Source: Undibacterium piscinae
Lineage (GTDB): Bacteria > Pseudomonadota > Gammaproteobacteria > Burkholderiales > Burkholderiaceae_D
DNA: 64,000 nt
Reading direction: 5' to 3'
NCBI GenBank assembly: GCA_003970805.2
Contig: CP051152.1
Coordinates: 124,001-188,000, forward strand
In this document: piece after piece, positions 32,327 through 43,055 of the stretch
How positions within the stretch are numbered: the first letter of the stretch is position 1
Layout of the letters: each line of letters opens with the position of its first letter
Position numbers and translations under genes: made by a program
The notes under the pieces: model-generated
Seen by the model: only the letters and a program-made list of their open reading frames with translations
Databases searched by the model: none
What the model was told of the DNA's origin: nothing

Positions 32327-33520
32327 ATGAGCACTACGAAGAGTCGGCTACAAAAAGTTTGTATTTTAGGGTCTACCGGATCTATCGGCGTATCTACTCT
32401 GGATGTGTTGGCAAGGCATCCTGAGCTTTATCAGGTATTTGCCCTGACTGCTCATACCCAGGTAAGCAAGCTGGCCTCTCAGTGCGAGCAATTTAAGCCT
32501 GAGGTTGCCGTGGTCGGGTCCGCGCGCGCGGCGGCGGAGCTGGAAATCTTATTGCGTGGAAAAAATCTGCGCACTACGGTGACCTATGGGCCGCAAGCGC
32601 TATGTGAGGTTGCCGGTTCGCCGGACTGCGATGTCGTCATGGCTGCAATCGTCGGGGCGGCCGGCCTGCCAGCCTCGTTGGCGGCTGCAAAAGCGGGAAA
32701 AAAAGTTTTACTGGCAAATAAAGAGGCGCTGGTGATGTCTGGCCAGTTATTTATTGATGCCGTTCAAGAGAATGGTGCCACGCTGTTGCCTATCGACAGT
32801 GAGCACAACGCGATTTTTCAATGTTTGCCTCGCAACTACAATCGACGCCTGCAAGACCACGGCATCCATAAAATTGTTTTGACCGCTTCCGGTGGGCCAT
32901 TCCTGAATCGAGATTTAACCTCTCTTGAAAAAGTCACTCCTGCCGAAGCCGTCGCTCACCCGAATTGGGTAATGGGTCGAAAAATATCCGTGGATTCCGC
33001 GACGATGATGAATAAAGGATTGGAGGTCATCGAAGCGCATTGGCTGTTTAATGCTCCTGCCGCGAATATCGATGTCTTGATTCATCCGCAAAGCGTGATT
33101 CATTCTATGGTTTCCTATCTTGATGGATCTGTCATCGCGCAATTGGGGAATCCTGATATGCGAACACCGATTGCTTACGGCTTGGCTTATCCTGACCGGA
33201 TTGACTCTGGTGTCGCTCCGCTTGATTTGGCAAAAATCATGCAACTTAATTTTAATGCTCCCGATTTTAAGCGCTTCCCGTGTCTGCAGTTGGCCTATTC
33301 AGCATTGGAAGAGGGGAAATCTGCTGCAACTATATTGAACGCAAGTAATGAAATTGCTGTCCAAGCGTTTTTGGACGGAAAAATCGGCTTTCGAATGATA
33401 GATCAAATTATTGCCCGTGTAATGGATGCCGTTCCTGCGACCGAGGTAAGCGACATGGATGCGATTTTCGACTGTGACGCAAAAGCGCGTGCTTTAGCAA
33501 CGGAGATGGTCGGCGCATGA
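32327..33520 (+). CDS. dxr: 1-deoxy-D-xylulose 5-phosphate reductoisomerase
   Basis: About 397 residues. The NADPH site is [18 protein letters not shown]; substrate and metal binding are in [14 protein letters not shown] and [25 protein letters not shown] is also conserved. It commits DXP to the MEP isoprenoid pathway that feeds uppS. The frame is open a few codons upstream, but the ATG at 32327 with GGTGGA before it and the start [11 protein letters not shown] is preferred. Confidence 0.96.
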   Translation: MSTTKSRLQKVCILGSTGSIGVSTLDVLARHPELYQVFALTAHTQVSKLASQCEQFKPEVAVVGSARAAAELEILLRGKNLRTTVTYGPQALCEVAGSPDCDVVMAAIVGAAGLPASLAAAKAGKKVLLANKEALVMSGQLFIDAVQENGATLLPIDSEHNAIFQCLPRNYNRRLQDHGIHKIVLTASGGPFLNRDLTSLEKVTPAEAVAHPNWVMGRKISVDSATMMNKGLEVIEAHWLFNAPAANIDVLIHPQSVIHSMVSYLDGSVIAQLGNPDMRTPIAYGLAYPDRIDSGVAPLDLAKIMQLNFNAPDFKRFPCLQLAYSALEEGKSAATILNASNEIAVQAFLDGKIGFRMIDQIIARVMDAVPATEVSDMDAIFDCDAKARALATEMVGA

Positions 33521-34885
33521 TGCTGCTTCAGACTATCATCGCCTTCGTTGTCGCACTCGGCAGCTTAGTGACGATACACGAGTTAGGGCATTATCTGGTT
33601 GCGCGCTGGTGCGGCGTGAAAATTTTGCGTTTCTCGGTAGGGATGGGGAAGGTGGTTTACTCACGTAAATGCGGCGTGGATCAGACTGAGTGGGCGATTT
33701 CCATGCTACCGCTTGGCGGCTATGTAAAGATGCTGGATGCCAGAGAGCAAGATGTCACTCAGATGTCAGAGCAGGATTTACAAAGGGAGTTTTCCCGGCA
33801 ATCGGTGTGGAAGCGCATCGCCATAGTGGCGGCCGGTCCTGCCGCCAATTTTCTGTTGGCGATCCTGGTATTTGCCGGACTCTACATGTATGGCATACCT
33901 GAGCCGGTGACAAAAGTTCGAGTTCCCTCGGAAACTTCTACCGCCTATCAATCTGGCTTGCGTCACGGCGATGTGATTAATAGCGTCAATTCGCAAAGCG
34001 TACAGACATGGACCGAGTTGCGCTGGAAATTATTGCAGTCGGGGCTAGAGAAGGCCGATGCCACCGTTGCTGTACAGCGAGTGAATAAGGATAAAACAGG
34101 TAGTTTTGATCAGTTGGAAATAACATTGCCTTTGCATCAGTTAGATGCTCAGCATCTTGAGGGCGACTTTCTTTCTGAACTAGGTTTTTCCTTGTTTCGG
34201 CCCCCTGCAATACTTCAAAAGATATTGCCCGACGGCCCGGGCGCGCGTGCCGGTTTACTTACCGGTGACCAAGTTCTTGAAGTCGATGGCAAGGCTATTC
34301 TTGATGGACTGCAACTGGTAGAAATCATTAATGCTTCTGCAGACAAGCCTTTGTCTTTATTGGTTAGACGTGCCCAGCAAGAGTTTACTGTAATGCTGAT
34401 CCCTGATCTGGATGTGGTCAACGGCCAAAACATCGGACGAATCAAGGTGCAGTTAATGCTCGCTCCGGATATGGTGACGCTAGCGAATGGGCCTTTTGAG
34501 TCGATTCTGAAGGGCGCTGAAAAAAACCTGGGATACCAGCATGCTGACCTTTAAGATGCTGGGGAAAATGGTCTCAGGTGATGTGTCCTGGAAGAATCTG
34601 ACGGGGCCAATCACGATTGCTGATTATGCAGGGCAGACCTCGCGCACCGGATTAATCAGCTATCTCAGTTTTATTGCGCTGATCAGCATCAGTCTTGGCG
34701 TTATGAATTTGCTTCCTATTCCTGTGTTGGACGGTGGACATTTGTTGTATTATTCGCTGGAAGTTTTGACGGGGAAACCCGTATCCGAAAGATTCGGCGA
34801 GATCGCGCAGCGCGCAGGTCTTGCTTTGTTGATGAGTTTAATGGCAGTTGCTTTTTTTAATGACATAGTAAGGCTAATGTCATAA
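33517..34885 (+). pseudogene. rseP: rseP (site-2 protease) split by a one-base frameshift
   Basis: Two overlapping frames together give a full RseP. The first (33517-34554) has the active site TIHELGHYLVARWCG, the LPLGGYVKM motif and two PDZ domains, then loses the frame after SILKGAEK. The second (to 34885) carries MLGKMVSGDVSWKNLTGPIT and the LLPIPVLDGGHL motif with the third zinc ligand Asp. Dropping one A from the A7 tract at 34520-34526 restores GAEKTWDTSMLTFKMLGKM, the family sequence. RseP cleaves RseA and signal peptides in the inner membrane and is essential in E. coli. A sequencing or assembly indel is likely; a real mutation or slippage is possible. The start overlaps the dxr stop. 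Confidence 0.9.
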
Positions 34886-34958
34886 TGCTCAGTCTGATCA
34901 TTTGATCATTTTGATGCGGCATCTTCCCGGTAGAAATATTGAGACTAGATAATACCCA

Positions 34959-37307
34959 ATGAAATTACATATCGAGAACTATACTTTGCCTACTTTACGT
35001 CGCCGTGCGATGGCGCTTGCAGCGTTCGCACTATGCTCAGGACATGCGCTGGCCATTGAGCCATTTAAGGTTAAAGATATTCGCGTGGAAGGTTTGCAGC
35101 GCACTGAAGCCGGAACGGTGTTTAGCTATTTACCGGTTCGCGTCGGTGAAACTTTTGATGATACTAAAAGCATTTCAGCGATTAAATCTTTGTATGCAAC
35201 TGGTTTTTTTAAAGATGTGCAGATAGAAGTGCAAGACGGAGTGCTCATCGTATTGCTGGAAGAGCGCCCGACAATTGCCGGAGTTGAATTTACCGGCACC
35301 AAAGAATTTGAAAAAGACGCTCTGGTCAAGGCGCTGAAAGACGTTGGCGTAGGTGAGACCAAGATTTTTGATAAGGCGACCGTCGATCGCGCCGAGCAAG
35401 AGTTAAAGCGTCAATACCTGTCGCGTGGTTTGTATGGTATGCAGATTACCACCACGATTACTCCTATCGAGCGTAATCGTGTGAATGTCACTTTTGCGGT
35501 TGAGGAAGGTGAAATCGCAAAAATCGCAAAAATCGAGATTATCGGAAACAAGGCTTTTACCGATGGCGAAATATTTGAATTGATGGCGCTGAGTACACCT
35601 GGCTGGTTTAGCTGGTATACCAAAGCCGATCAATATTCTAAGCAGAAACTGGCTGGTGACATAGAAAACCTGAAGTCTTTCTATCAAAATCGCGGCTATC
35701 TTGAAATGCAAGTGGAATCTACCCAGATCTCCATTACACCGGATAAGAAAGAGATTTATATCACCGTTAATATTGCCGAGGGCGATAAATACACGGTCTC
35801 TGATATCAAACTTGAAGGTGAAATGTTTGGCCGTGAGAACGAGTTGGCTGGGCTATTACTGTTGAAGAAAAATGATGTTTACAATGCTGCCAGACTGACC
35901 GAAAGCACGCGCCGGATTTCTGAGCGTATGGGTAATTTCGGTTACGCATTTGCCAATGTCAATGCGAATCCTTTGTTAGACAAAGAGAAGAAGGAAGTCG
36001 CTTTTACCGTGTTTGTGGATCCGGGTAAGCGGGTTTATGTACGTCGTATTAACTTAGCTGGAAACACCAAAACCCGGGATGAAGTGATACGTCGCGAATT
36101 CCGTCAGTTCGAAGGCTCTTGGTATGATGGCGAGAAAATCAAGGTCTCCAGAGACCGCGTTGAACGTCTGGGTTTTTTCAAGGAAGTGACCATAGAAACG
36201 CCGGAAGTGACAACCAGTACCGATCAGGTCGATGTGAATCTGGCGGTAACTGAAAGACCAACCGGTAATATCATGTTTGGTGCCGGGTATTCGCAGACTG
36301 AAAAAGTTACCTTGACCGGTTCGATTCAGCAGGCCAATGTGTTTGGTAGCGGCGATACTGTCGGTCTGGATATTAATACCAGCAGCCAAAATCGCACGAT
36401 TGCGATATCACATACCGATCCTTATTTTACTGATGATGGAATTAGTCGTAGTTTTGATTTGTATCATCGCACCACCAAGCCGATTTCCAGCAGTATTGGT
36501 TATTATAAAATTCTGTCGAGTGGTGGCAATATCCGTTTCGGTGTGCCGTTTTCAGAATTGGATACGGTGTTTTTTGGTGTCGGTGTGGAACGTACCACGG
36601 TTGATACCTATTTCGGCAGTCCTTATCGTTACCTAAAATACGTTGCCGATTTTGGTGATGCGGTAAAAGATCCTACTTCGGTATCGTACGGTGTCGGTAC
36701 CGCCGTAAATACTACAATACCGCTGACAGCCGCATGGCAAAGGGATAGTCGCGACAGTCCTTTAACACCTTCTATCGGTCGTTATCAGCGCGCCAATCTG
36801 GAACTCTCCTCGATCGGTAGCTTTAAGTATTACCGAGGAATTTATAATCATCAGTACTTTACTCCGGTCTATCGTTCCGTGATTCTCGCGCTGAACGGAG
36901 AATTGGATTACGGACACGGCCTCGGTGGTAAGCCTTATCCTTTGTTTAAAAACTTCTATGCCGGTGGTATAGGATCGGTACGTGGTTATGACTCATCCTC
37001 TTTGGGAAGTAAAGATCCTAACGGAGATTCGCTTGGTGGCGCCTCTCGTGTCTTGGCTAATGTAGAATTGCAGGTGCCATTCCCCGGTGCCGATAAATCT
37101 TTGCGTTGGTTTGCTTTCTTTGATGCCGGTAATGTCTTTGACGAAGGTCAGAAAATGCGCTTGCAAGATTTGCGTACATCCGCTGGTATGGGAATAAGCT
37201 GGATATCTCCGGTAGGGCCTTTGAAGTTGAGTTTTGGTAAAGCACTCAACGCCAAGGTCGGAGATAAAAAGCAGACCTTCCAATTCCAAATGGGAACTGG
37301 TTTCTGA
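34959..37307 (+). CDS. bamA: Outer membrane protein assembly factor BamA
   Basis: A 782-residue Omp85 protein. A signal peptide (MALAAFALCSGHALA) precedes IEPFKVKDIRVEGLQRTEAG, the first of five POTRA domains (to about residue 420). The C-terminal 16-strand barrel has the loop-6 motif GGIGSVRGYDSSSL and ends in Phe (FQFQMGTGF), the beta-signal. It folds outer-membrane proteins. It follows rseP and precedes ompH, the conserved order. The 73-nt gap before it has a short ATTTGATCATTTTGATG repeat-like stretch but no clear promoter. Confidence 0.97.
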   Translation: MKLHIENYTLPTLRRRAMALAAFALCSGHALAIEPFKVKDIRVEGLQRTEAGTVFSYLPVRVGETFDDTKSISAIKSLYATGFFKDVQIEVQDGVLIVLLEERPTIAGVEFTGTKEFEKDALVKALKDVGVGETKIFDKATVDRAEQELKRQYLSRGLYGMQITTTITPIERNRVNVTFAVEEGEIAKIAKIEIIGNKAFTDGEIFELMALSTPGWFSWYTKADQYSKQKLAGDIENLKSFYQNRGYLEMQVESTQISITPDKKEIYITVNIAEGDKYTVSDIKLEGEMFGRENELAGLLLLKKNDVYNAARLTESTRRISERMGNFGYAFANVNANPLLDKEKKEVAFTVFVDPGKRVYVRRINLAGNTKTRDEVIRREFRQFEGSWYDGEKIKVSRDRVERLGFFKEVTIETPEVTTSTDQVDVNLAVTERPTGNIMFGAGYSQTEKVTLTGSIQQANVFGSGDTVGLDINTSSQNRTIAISHTDPYFTDDGISRSFDLYHRTTKPISSSIGYYKILSSGGNIRFGVPFSELDTVFFGVGVERTTVDTYFGSPYRYLKYVADFGDAVKDPTSVSYGVGTAVNTTIPLTAAWQRDSRDSPLTPSIGRYQRANLELSSIGSFKYYRGIYNHQYFTPVYRSVILALNGELDYGHGLGGKPYPLFKNFYAGGIGSVRGYDSSSLGSKDPNGDSLGGASRVLANVELQVPFPGADKSLRWFAFFDAGNVFDEGQKMRLQDLRTSAGMGISWISPVGPLKLSFGKALNAKVGDKKQTFQFQMGTGF

Positions 37308-37391
37308 TGGTTTACCGATTCTAGGTGTTTCCCGGCTTTCTTGGTTGTTGTGTACCTTAGTTTATGCTTAGTTTGTATTATGGAGATTATT

Positions 37392-37910
37392 TTGAGTCAA
37401 CTTACTACCCCGTCCAAATTGTTGCAAGGCCTGTTGGTTTGTGCGGCTTGTTGCGCTAGCGTTTCTCAGGTACACGCTCAGGATTCCCGCGTCGCTTATT
37501 TTGATTCTCAGCGTGTGATGCGCGAGTCCAGCCCTTCCAAGGCTGCTGAAGTGAAAATTGAACAGGAATTTTCTAAACGGAATAAAGAATTATTTGACAC
37601 CATAACGAAAATTAAATCGCTGGCTGAAAAACTTGATAAAGATTCAGCCGTGATTACTGATGCCGACCGTATCAAGCGCCAGCGTGATCTGACTGATATG
37701 GATCAGGATTTCAAGCGTAAGCAGCGTATCTATAACGAAGATCTGAATCAGCGCAGAAATGAAGAGATCGCCTCTCTGGTAGAGCGCGCTCAAAAGGTAG
37801 TCAAGCAAATTGCGGAAACGGAAAAATACGATATCGTTTTGCAAGATGCGGTGTATTTCAATCCACGCATAGACATTACTGATAAAGTAATTAAAGCACT
37901 CGCCAAATAA
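37392..37910 (+). CDS. skp: OmpH/Skp family periplasmic chaperone
   Basis: A protein of about 172 residues. The signal peptide (LLQGLLVCAACCASVSQVHA) is followed by SRVAYFDSQRVMRESSPSKAAE and a long charged coiled-coil that forms the tentacles, then EKYDIVLQDAVYFNPRIDIT. Family knowledge: the trimer carries unfolded outer-membrane proteins to BamA. The start is uncertain: TTG at 37392 has GGAG six nt upstream, while ATG at 37380 in the same frame has no ribosome site. Confidence 0.9.
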   Translation: MSQLTTPSKLLQGLLVCAACCASVSQVHAQDSRVAYFDSQRVMRESSPSKAAEVKIEQEFSKRNKELFDTITKIKSLAEKLDKDSAVITDADRIKRQRDLTDMDQDFKRKQRIYNEDLNQRRNEEIASLVERAQKVVKQIAETEKYDIVLQDAVYFNPRIDITDKVIKALAK

Positions 37911-37913
37911 ATT

Positions 37914-38975
37914 ATGACTCTATCCGGCACTCGACTGGGAGAATTGGTCGATCGCTTCGGTGGTCAATTAATTGGTGACCCAGATCTGCTTGTTATCGGC
38001 ATCGCTCCTTTGAGTGACGCCGATGAGCGTCACGCTACTTTTCTCTCTAATTCCAAACTGCGCGCCCAGGCCGAATCTACCCGCGCTGCCCTGTTAATCT
38101 TGACGGAATCCGATCATTTACAGATAGGGGCTGGCTTTGCCGGGGCACGCATCATTACTCCGCAGCCTTACGTTTATTTTGCGCGTGCCGCTCAATACTT
38201 TGCCTCATTGGCAGCGATTGCGCCGCCGCCTGGCATTCACCCTAGTGCCAGCGTCAGTCCGTATGCGGTGATTGCCGCTAGCGCCAGCATAGGGCCGCTG
38301 GTGGCGATTGAGGCTGAAGCGGTGATTGCCGAAAATGTAGTGATTGGTGCCGGCTCGGTGATAGGCCGTGGCGTGAGTATTGATGCCGGTAGCCAGTTGC
38401 ACGCCAATGTCACTATTTACGATTATTGCGTGGTGGGAAAACGCTGCTCTATTCATTCGGGGGCAGTGATAGGCGCAGATGGTTTTGGTTTTGCCAATGA
38501 TGCCGGAAAGTGGATCAAGATTCCGCAAACCGGACGCGTCCTAATAGGTGACGATGTCGATATCGGCGCCAATACCAGCATAGACCGCGGAGCCTTGGCT
38601 GACACCATTATCGAAGAGGGCGTTAAGCTAGACAATCAAATTCAGATCGGCCACAACTGCCACATAGGCGCGCATACCGCCATGGCCGGCTGCGTGGGTG
38701 TTGCCGGTAGTGCCAAAATCGGCAAACACTGCACCTTTGGTGGTGCGGCAATGATATTGGGACATCTCACTATCGTAGATCATGTCCATATTTCCTCCGG
38801 AAGTATGGTCTCCAGATCCATACTGGAAGCCGGACAATATACCGGTTTTTACCCATTGGCAAAAAATGCCGATTGGGAAAAAACCGCCGCTATCGTGCGT
38901 AACCTCAGTGGTATGAGGGAAAAAATCCGCACACTTGAAAAATCAATTAAATTGTTAACAGAAGAAAAATCATGA
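37914..38975 (+). CDS. lpxD: UDP-3-O-(3-hydroxyacyl)glucosamine N-acyltransferase
   Basis: A 353-residue LpxD. The N-terminal uridine-binding domain ([20 protein letters not shown]) is followed by a left-handed beta-helix of hexapeptide repeats, with the catalytic His in [16 protein letters not shown], and a C-terminal helix. It adds the second acyl chain in lipid A synthesis. It starts 3 nt after ompH and its stop overlaps the fabZ ATG. Confidence 0.97.
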   Translation: MTLSGTRLGELVDRFGGQLIGDPDLLVIGIAPLSDADERHATFLSNSKLRAQAESTRAALLILTESDHLQIGAGFAGARIITPQPYVYFARAAQYFASLAAIAPPPGIHPSASVSPYAVIAASASIGPLVAIEAEAVIAENVVIGAGSVIGRGVSIDAGSQLHANVTIYDYCVVGKRCSIHSGAVIGADGFGFANDAGKWIKIPQTGRVLIGDDVDIGANTSIDRGALADTIIEEGVKLDNQIQIGHNCHIGAHTAMAGCVGVAGSAKIGKHCTFGGAAMILGHLTIVDHVHISSGSMVSRSILEAGQYTGFYPLAKNADWEKTAAIVRNLSGMREKIRTLEKSIKLLTEEKS

Positions 38976-39454
38976 AGACTCTCGACATCAATCAAATCAA
39001 ACAATATCTGCCGCACCGTTACCCTATGTTGCTGGTTGATCGCGTTTTGGAATGGGAGAGCGGCAAGAGCATTACTGCGATCAAAAATATCACGGCGAAT
39101 GAAGAGTTTTTTAACGGCCATTTTCCGAACAAGCCGGTGATGCCTGGCGTTTTGATGGTCGAGGCGATGGCGCAGACCGCTGCCATCCTGTCCTTCCTGA
39201 CGATGGGAAAAAAACCTGACGAAAATACTATCGTGTATTTCGTTGGTATCGATAACGTCCGCTTCAAGCGTCCGGTAGAGCCAGGTGATCAATTAAAGAT
39301 GGAAATTGAGATTACCCGCGTGAGCAGAGGGATCTGGAAATATAAGGCGAAAGCGACCGTCGACGGTCAATTGGCGGTGGAAGGTGAATTGATGTGTACT
39401 TTACGTACTGCCGACGATGCGGCAGCGGGGGTCACTACGCCAGCAGCGGTGTAA
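38972..39454 (+). CDS. fabZ: 3-hydroxyacyl-[acyl-carrier-protein] dehydratase FabZ
   Basis: A 160-residue hot-dog fold dehydratase. [17 protein letters not shown] and [23 protein letters not shown] include the catalytic His and Glu. It removes water from 3-hydroxyacyl-ACP. It shares an ATGA overlap with lpxD. The last ten residues ([12 protein letters not shown]) look like an unconserved tail. Confidence 0.97.
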   Translation: MKTLDINQIKQYLPHRYPMLLVDRVLEWESGKSITAIKNITANEEFFNGHFPNKPVMPGVLMVEAMAQTAAILSFLTMGKKPDENTIVYFVGIDNVRFKRPVEPGDQLKMEIEITRVSRGIWKYKAKATVDGQLAVEGELMCTLRTADDAAAGVTTPAAV

Positions 39455-39456
39455 GC

Positions 39457-40245
39457 ATGGCGATACATCCAACTGCTTTAATTGATGCCAAGGCCTGTCT
39501 CGATAGCTCTGTCGAGGTCGGGGCTTATTCCATTATCGGGCCGGATGTCTGCATTGGCGCCGGTACCAAAATTGGTCCGCATGTAGTGATAGAAGGTCAC
39601 ACCACCATCGGTAGTGACAATACTTTTTTTCAGTTTTCTTCGATAGGAGCGGCGCCGCAAGACAAGAAATATGCGGGCGAGCCTACCCGGCTGGAAATTG
39701 GTGACCGCAATGTGATTCGCGAGTTCTGTACCTTCAATCTCGGGACTACCCAGGATCTGGGTGTGACCCGCTTAGGTAATGACAACTGGATCATGGCTTA
39801 CGTGCATATCGCGCACGATTGCCAGGTCGGGAATCACACGATTTTTGCCAATAATGCTGCACTGGCCGGACATGTGCATATCGGTGACTGGGTAATCCTG
39901 GGTGGCTTCTCGAATATCCACCAGTTTTGCAAGGTAGGGCCGCATGCGATGGTAGGCATGAGCACTAGCCTGACGCAAGACGTGCCGCCGTTTGTCATGC
40001 TCAATGGTAATCCTGCTGCCGCTCATGGGATTAACGTCGAAGGTCTGAAACGGCGCGGATTTAGTCGCGAGCAAATTGCGGCGATACGCCAGTCTTACAA
40101 GCTGCTATATAAATCCGGCCTGACGCTGGAGCAGGCCAAGACCGCGCTGGATCAGCAGATAGCTGGCCTGGCGCCGGAGCAAGTGACGCATGTCCAGGCG
40201 ATACGCGAGTTTCTCGATAACGCCACACGCGGCATCGTTCGCTAG
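39457..40245 (+). CDS. lpxA: UDP-N-acetylglucosamine O-acyltransferase
   Basis: About 262 residues of left-handed beta-helix: [20 protein letters not shown] at the start, the catalytic His in [19 protein letters not shown], and the C-terminal helical part [20 protein letters not shown]. It catalyses the first step of lipid A synthesis. The ATG at 39457 (MAIHPTA) follows the fabZ stop by 2 nt; the frame is open farther upstream inside fabZ but that is not used. Confidence 0.97.
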   Translation: MAIHPTALIDAKACLDSSVEVGAYSIIGPDVCIGAGTKIGPHVVIEGHTTIGSDNTFFQFSSIGAAPQDKKYAGEPTRLEIGDRNVIREFCTFNLGTTQDLGVTRLGNDNWIMAYVHIAHDCQVGNHTIFANNAALAGHVHIGDWVILGGFSNIHQFCKVGPHAMVGMSTSLTQDVPPFVMLNGNPAAAHGINVEGLKRRGFSREQIAAIRQSYKLLYKSGLTLEQAKTALDQQIAGLAPEQVTHVQAIREFLDNATRGIVR

Positions 40246-40275
40246 TATTCGCTAGCGCATTAAGTAGACCGAAAC

Positions 40276-41430
40276 GTGAAAAAAAATACCACCATCGCCA
40301 TGGTTGCCGGAGAAACTTCCGGTGACCTGCTCGCCGGTCGCCTGTTGTCCGGACTGCGGCCGCAATTGCCTGATGCCTTGATGCATGGCATAGGCGGACC
40401 GCACATGATGGAGCATGGCTTTGTCAGTGACTGGCCTATGGACAAGTTGTCGGTACGCGGTATCTTCGAGGTGTTGATGCATTACCGCGAGATTTCCGGC
40501 ATCCGTAAGCAACTTTGCCAGCGTTTGCTCGATGAAAAACCCGATGTGTTTATCGGCGTGGATGCGCCCGATTTCAATCTTGATCTGGAAATTCGTCTCA
40601 AGCAGGCGGGTATCCCGACCATCCATTACATCAGCCCTTCGATCTGGGCCTGGCGTGGCGGACGTATCAACAAGATTGCGCAAGCGGTGTCGCACATGCT
40701 GGTGGTGTTTCCGTTTGAAGAGGAAATTTACCGCAAGGCGGGTATTCCGGCCACTTATGTCGGTCATCCGCTGGCGCAAGTGATACCGATGGAACCGGAT
40801 ATGGCGGCGGCGCGCAATGAGCTTGGCATCGCGCAAGACGCCACTGTGGTAGCTATGCTGCCGGGCAGCCGTATTTCTGAAATTAAGTACAATACCGAAG
40901 CGTTTATCGCTACCGCAAAAATTCTTTGCGAGCGAGATCCTCAGCTACAGATATTGGTGCCTATGGTAGGTGAAAAGCAACGTGCCTACTATATTAAACT
41001 GGTGGTGGCCGCGCGTCTCGATGGCGTGCCGGTATTGCTGGTCAATGGTAAGTCACATACCGTGATCGCCGCCGCCAATGTCGTATTGGTGGCATCGGGC
41101 ACCGCATCGCTGGAAGTCGCCTTGTTCAAGAAGCCTATGGTGATAGCCTACAAGATGATGGAAGCGTCGTGGCAGATCTTGAAGCATATGGGGTATCAAC
41201 CCTGGATAGGTTTGCCGAATATTCTTGCCGAAGAATTTGTGGTGCCCGAATTTTTACAATCGGCGGCTATGCCGGAGGCGATGGCAAATGCCTTATGGCA
41301 GCAATTAAATGATCTGTCCTTGCAGTCCAGACTCAGACAGCGCTTCGTCGATATGCACCATAGCCTGCTGCGCGACACCGCCACCATATCCGCGCAAGCG
41401 GTATTGAACGTGATTGCCGCTGCCAGGTAG
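40276..41430 (+). CDS. lpxB: Lipid-A-disaccharide synthase
   Basis: A 384-residue GT19 glycosyltransferase: IAMVAGETSGDLLAGRLL, DAPDFNLDLEIRLKQAGIP, YISPSIWAWRGGRI and VGHPLAQVIP, then LPGSRISEI. It joins UDP-diacylglucosamine and lipid X. The start is GTG at 40276, giving MKKNTTIAMVAGE. rnhB, which often follows lpxB in Proteobacteria, is not here; tatD comes next. Confidence 0.97.
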   Translation: MKKNTTIAMVAGETSGDLLAGRLLSGLRPQLPDALMHGIGGPHMMEHGFVSDWPMDKLSVRGIFEVLMHYREISGIRKQLCQRLLDEKPDVFIGVDAPDFNLDLEIRLKQAGIPTIHYISPSIWAWRGGRINKIAQAVSHMLVVFPFEEEIYRKAGIPATYVGHPLAQVIPMEPDMAAARNELGIAQDATVVAMLPGSRISEIKYNTEAFIATAKILCERDPQLQILVPMVGEKQRAYYIKLVVAARLDGVPVLLVNGKSHTVIAAANVVLVASGTASLEVALFKKPMVIAYKMMEASWQILKHMGYQPWIGLPNILAEEFVVPEFLQSAAMPEAMANALWQQLNDLSLQSRLRQRFVDMHHSLLRDTATISAQAVLNVIAAAR

Positions 41431-41481
41431 TTGGCTTGTCTCCTCTTTTATTATTTTCACCTCGCTGGTATTAATTCATCC

Positions 41482-42261
41482 ATGTATATAGATTCGCACT
41501 GTCATATTAATTTTCCTGAGCTAGCCTCCCGCTTGCCGGAAATTATGCAAAAAATGAGTGATAACGGCGTCACCCATGCCTTGTGCGTCTCTGTTGATTT
41601 GCCGGATTTCCCGCAGGTGCTGGCATTGGCGGAACAGTACCCGCATATCTATGCCTCGGTAGGCGTACATCCGGATTACGAAGACACCGAAGAGCCTAGC
41701 GCTGCGCAACTGGTGCAATTGTCGCAGCACCCGAAAATCATCGCGATCGGTGAAACCGGCCTCGATTACTTTCGCCTCAAGGGTGATCTGGAATGGCAGC
41801 GCGAACGTTTTCGCCAGCACATACGCGCCTCGCGTATCAGTGGCAAGCCTTTGATCATCCATACCCGTGCCGCATCGGAAGACACCATACGCATCATGCG
41901 CGAGGAGGGCGCGGGTACGGATCAGGGTGGTGCAGCCGGTGTCATGCATTGCTTTACCGAATCGCTGGAAGTCGCTTTGGCCGCCATTGAGATGGGATTT
42001 TATATTTCTTTCTCCGGCATATTGACCTTCAAGAGCGCGAAAGATTTGCAGGCGGTCGCCAAGGCGCTGCCTATAGAACGTATTTTGATCGAAACCGATT
42101 CGCCTTATCTGGCGCCAATGCCGCATCGCGGTAAAATGAATGAGCCAGGCTTTGTTAAGCATGTCGGCGAGTATTTGGCGGATCTGAAAGGTTTGCCGCT
42201 GTCACGGGTGCAAGAGGTGACCTCGCAAAACTTTTTCGACCTGTTTAAGATTAGCCGTTGA
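41482..42261 (+). CDS. TatD family metal-dependent hydrolase (YcfH-like)
   Basis: About 259 residues of the TatD amidohydrolase fold. Metal ligands are in YIDSHCHINFPEL (H-x-H), IGETGLDYF (Glu) and ETDSPYLAP (Asp), with IHTRAA and MHCFTES between. Family knowledge: TatD proteins act as 3'-5' DNA/RNA exonucleases or related phosphoesterases. The ATG at 41482 matches the family start; an upstream in-frame ATG at 41431 would add 17 hydrophobic residues and is not supported. In relatives this gene usually follows holB-pilZ. Confidence 0.92.
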   Translation: MYIDSHCHINFPELASRLPEIMQKMSDNGVTHALCVSVDLPDFPQVLALAEQYPHIYASVGVHPDYEDTEEPSAAQLVQLSQHPKIIAIGETGLDYFRLKGDLEWQRERFRQHIRASRISGKPLIIHTRAASEDTIRIMREEGAGTDQGGAAGVMHCFTESLEVALAAIEMGFYISFSGILTFKSAKDLQAVAKALPIERILIETDSPYLAPMPHRGKMNEPGFVKHVGEYLADLKGLPLSRVQEVTSQNFFDLFKISR

Positions 42262-42330
42262 ACTAAGCCATTTAGTCTAGTCATTGAGTCTAGCGATTGA
42301 ATTAAGCGGTTGAACTACGGCGTTGAGCCA
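42256..42330. repeat. Degenerate 12-13-bp tandem repeat after tatD
   Basis: Successive units resembling CGTTGAACTAAG (CCATTTAGTCTA, GTCATTGAGTCTA, GCGATTGAATTAA, GCGGTTGAACTAC, GGCGTTGAG) start at the tatD stop and fill the gap to the ankyrin gene. Decayed, but the period is visible. Confidence 0.55.
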
Positions 42331-42372
42331 GGCACCAGAGTGAACCACCAGAGTGACCCATCAGGAGCGAGC

Positions 42373-43055
42373 ATGAAACACGATAAATTTACGCAGATGC
42401 TGCAGCGGATTGTGCTGTCCTGCATGCTGCTGGTGAGCCTGGGTGCGACCACTAGCCAAGCCCAGGCTGGCGCTTACGATGATTTCATGTTTGCCGTGAA
42501 ATTCAATGACGTACGCACGGTTCAGACTTTGCTGGGCAAGGGCATGGATCCTAATGCGGTCGAGGCGGTACGCGGCGAAACCGTGATGATGATCGATCCT
42601 TGCGCGAAAAATCCATGAAGGTTTTTGATGTATTGCTTGCGCACCCAGATGTCAGGCTGGAGATACGTGCGCACAACGGTGATACGGCATTGATGCTGGC
42701 CGGCTATTTGGCTAATCTTGCGGCCGTGAATAAATTGATTGATGCCGGTGCCGAAATCAATCAGCCCGGATGGGCAGCGCTGCACTATGCGGCGCTGGCA
42801 GGCGATCTGAAGATTATCTCAATACTGCTGGAACATGCCGCATATATCGATGCGCTGTCTCCGAATAAAACGACGCCTTTGATGATGGCAGTGCGCTCCG
42901 GCAAACTGGCGGCGGTTCAACTTCTGCTGGACGAAGGAGCAGACGCAAATCTCATCAATAATATGGGTTTGTCGGCACTGGAATTTGCGATACAGCTGGA
43001 ACAAAAGGAGATCGCTGCGGAGCTGCGGTCACGCTTGAAATTGTCGCTCAAGTAA
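42373..43055 (+). pseudogene. Exported ankyrin repeat protein, frameshifted
   Basis: Frame one starts at ATG 42373 (AGGAGCGAGC before it) with a signal peptide ending SQAQAGA and the first ankyrin unit DFMFAVKFNDVRTVQTLLGKG, then stops at 42618. Frame two carries the rest: LREKSMKVFDVLLAHPD, TALMLAGYLANLAAVNKLI, AALHYAALAGDLKIISILLE and TPLMMAVRSGKLAAVQLLLD. Removing two bases (AT) near 42596-42597 joins GETVMMI to ALREKSMKVFD, as expected for an ankyrin helix. So this is one gene of about 226 codons with a net +2 shift, either mutated or misread. Ankyrin repeats bind other proteins; the partner is unknown. Confidence 0.8.

Noticed and set aside
34518..34530. Programmed -1 frameshift at A-AAA-AAC in rseP
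   Set aside because: A -1 shift leads to CCT GGG, not to the conserved ACC TGG GAT reading; the needed change is +1 or loss of one A.
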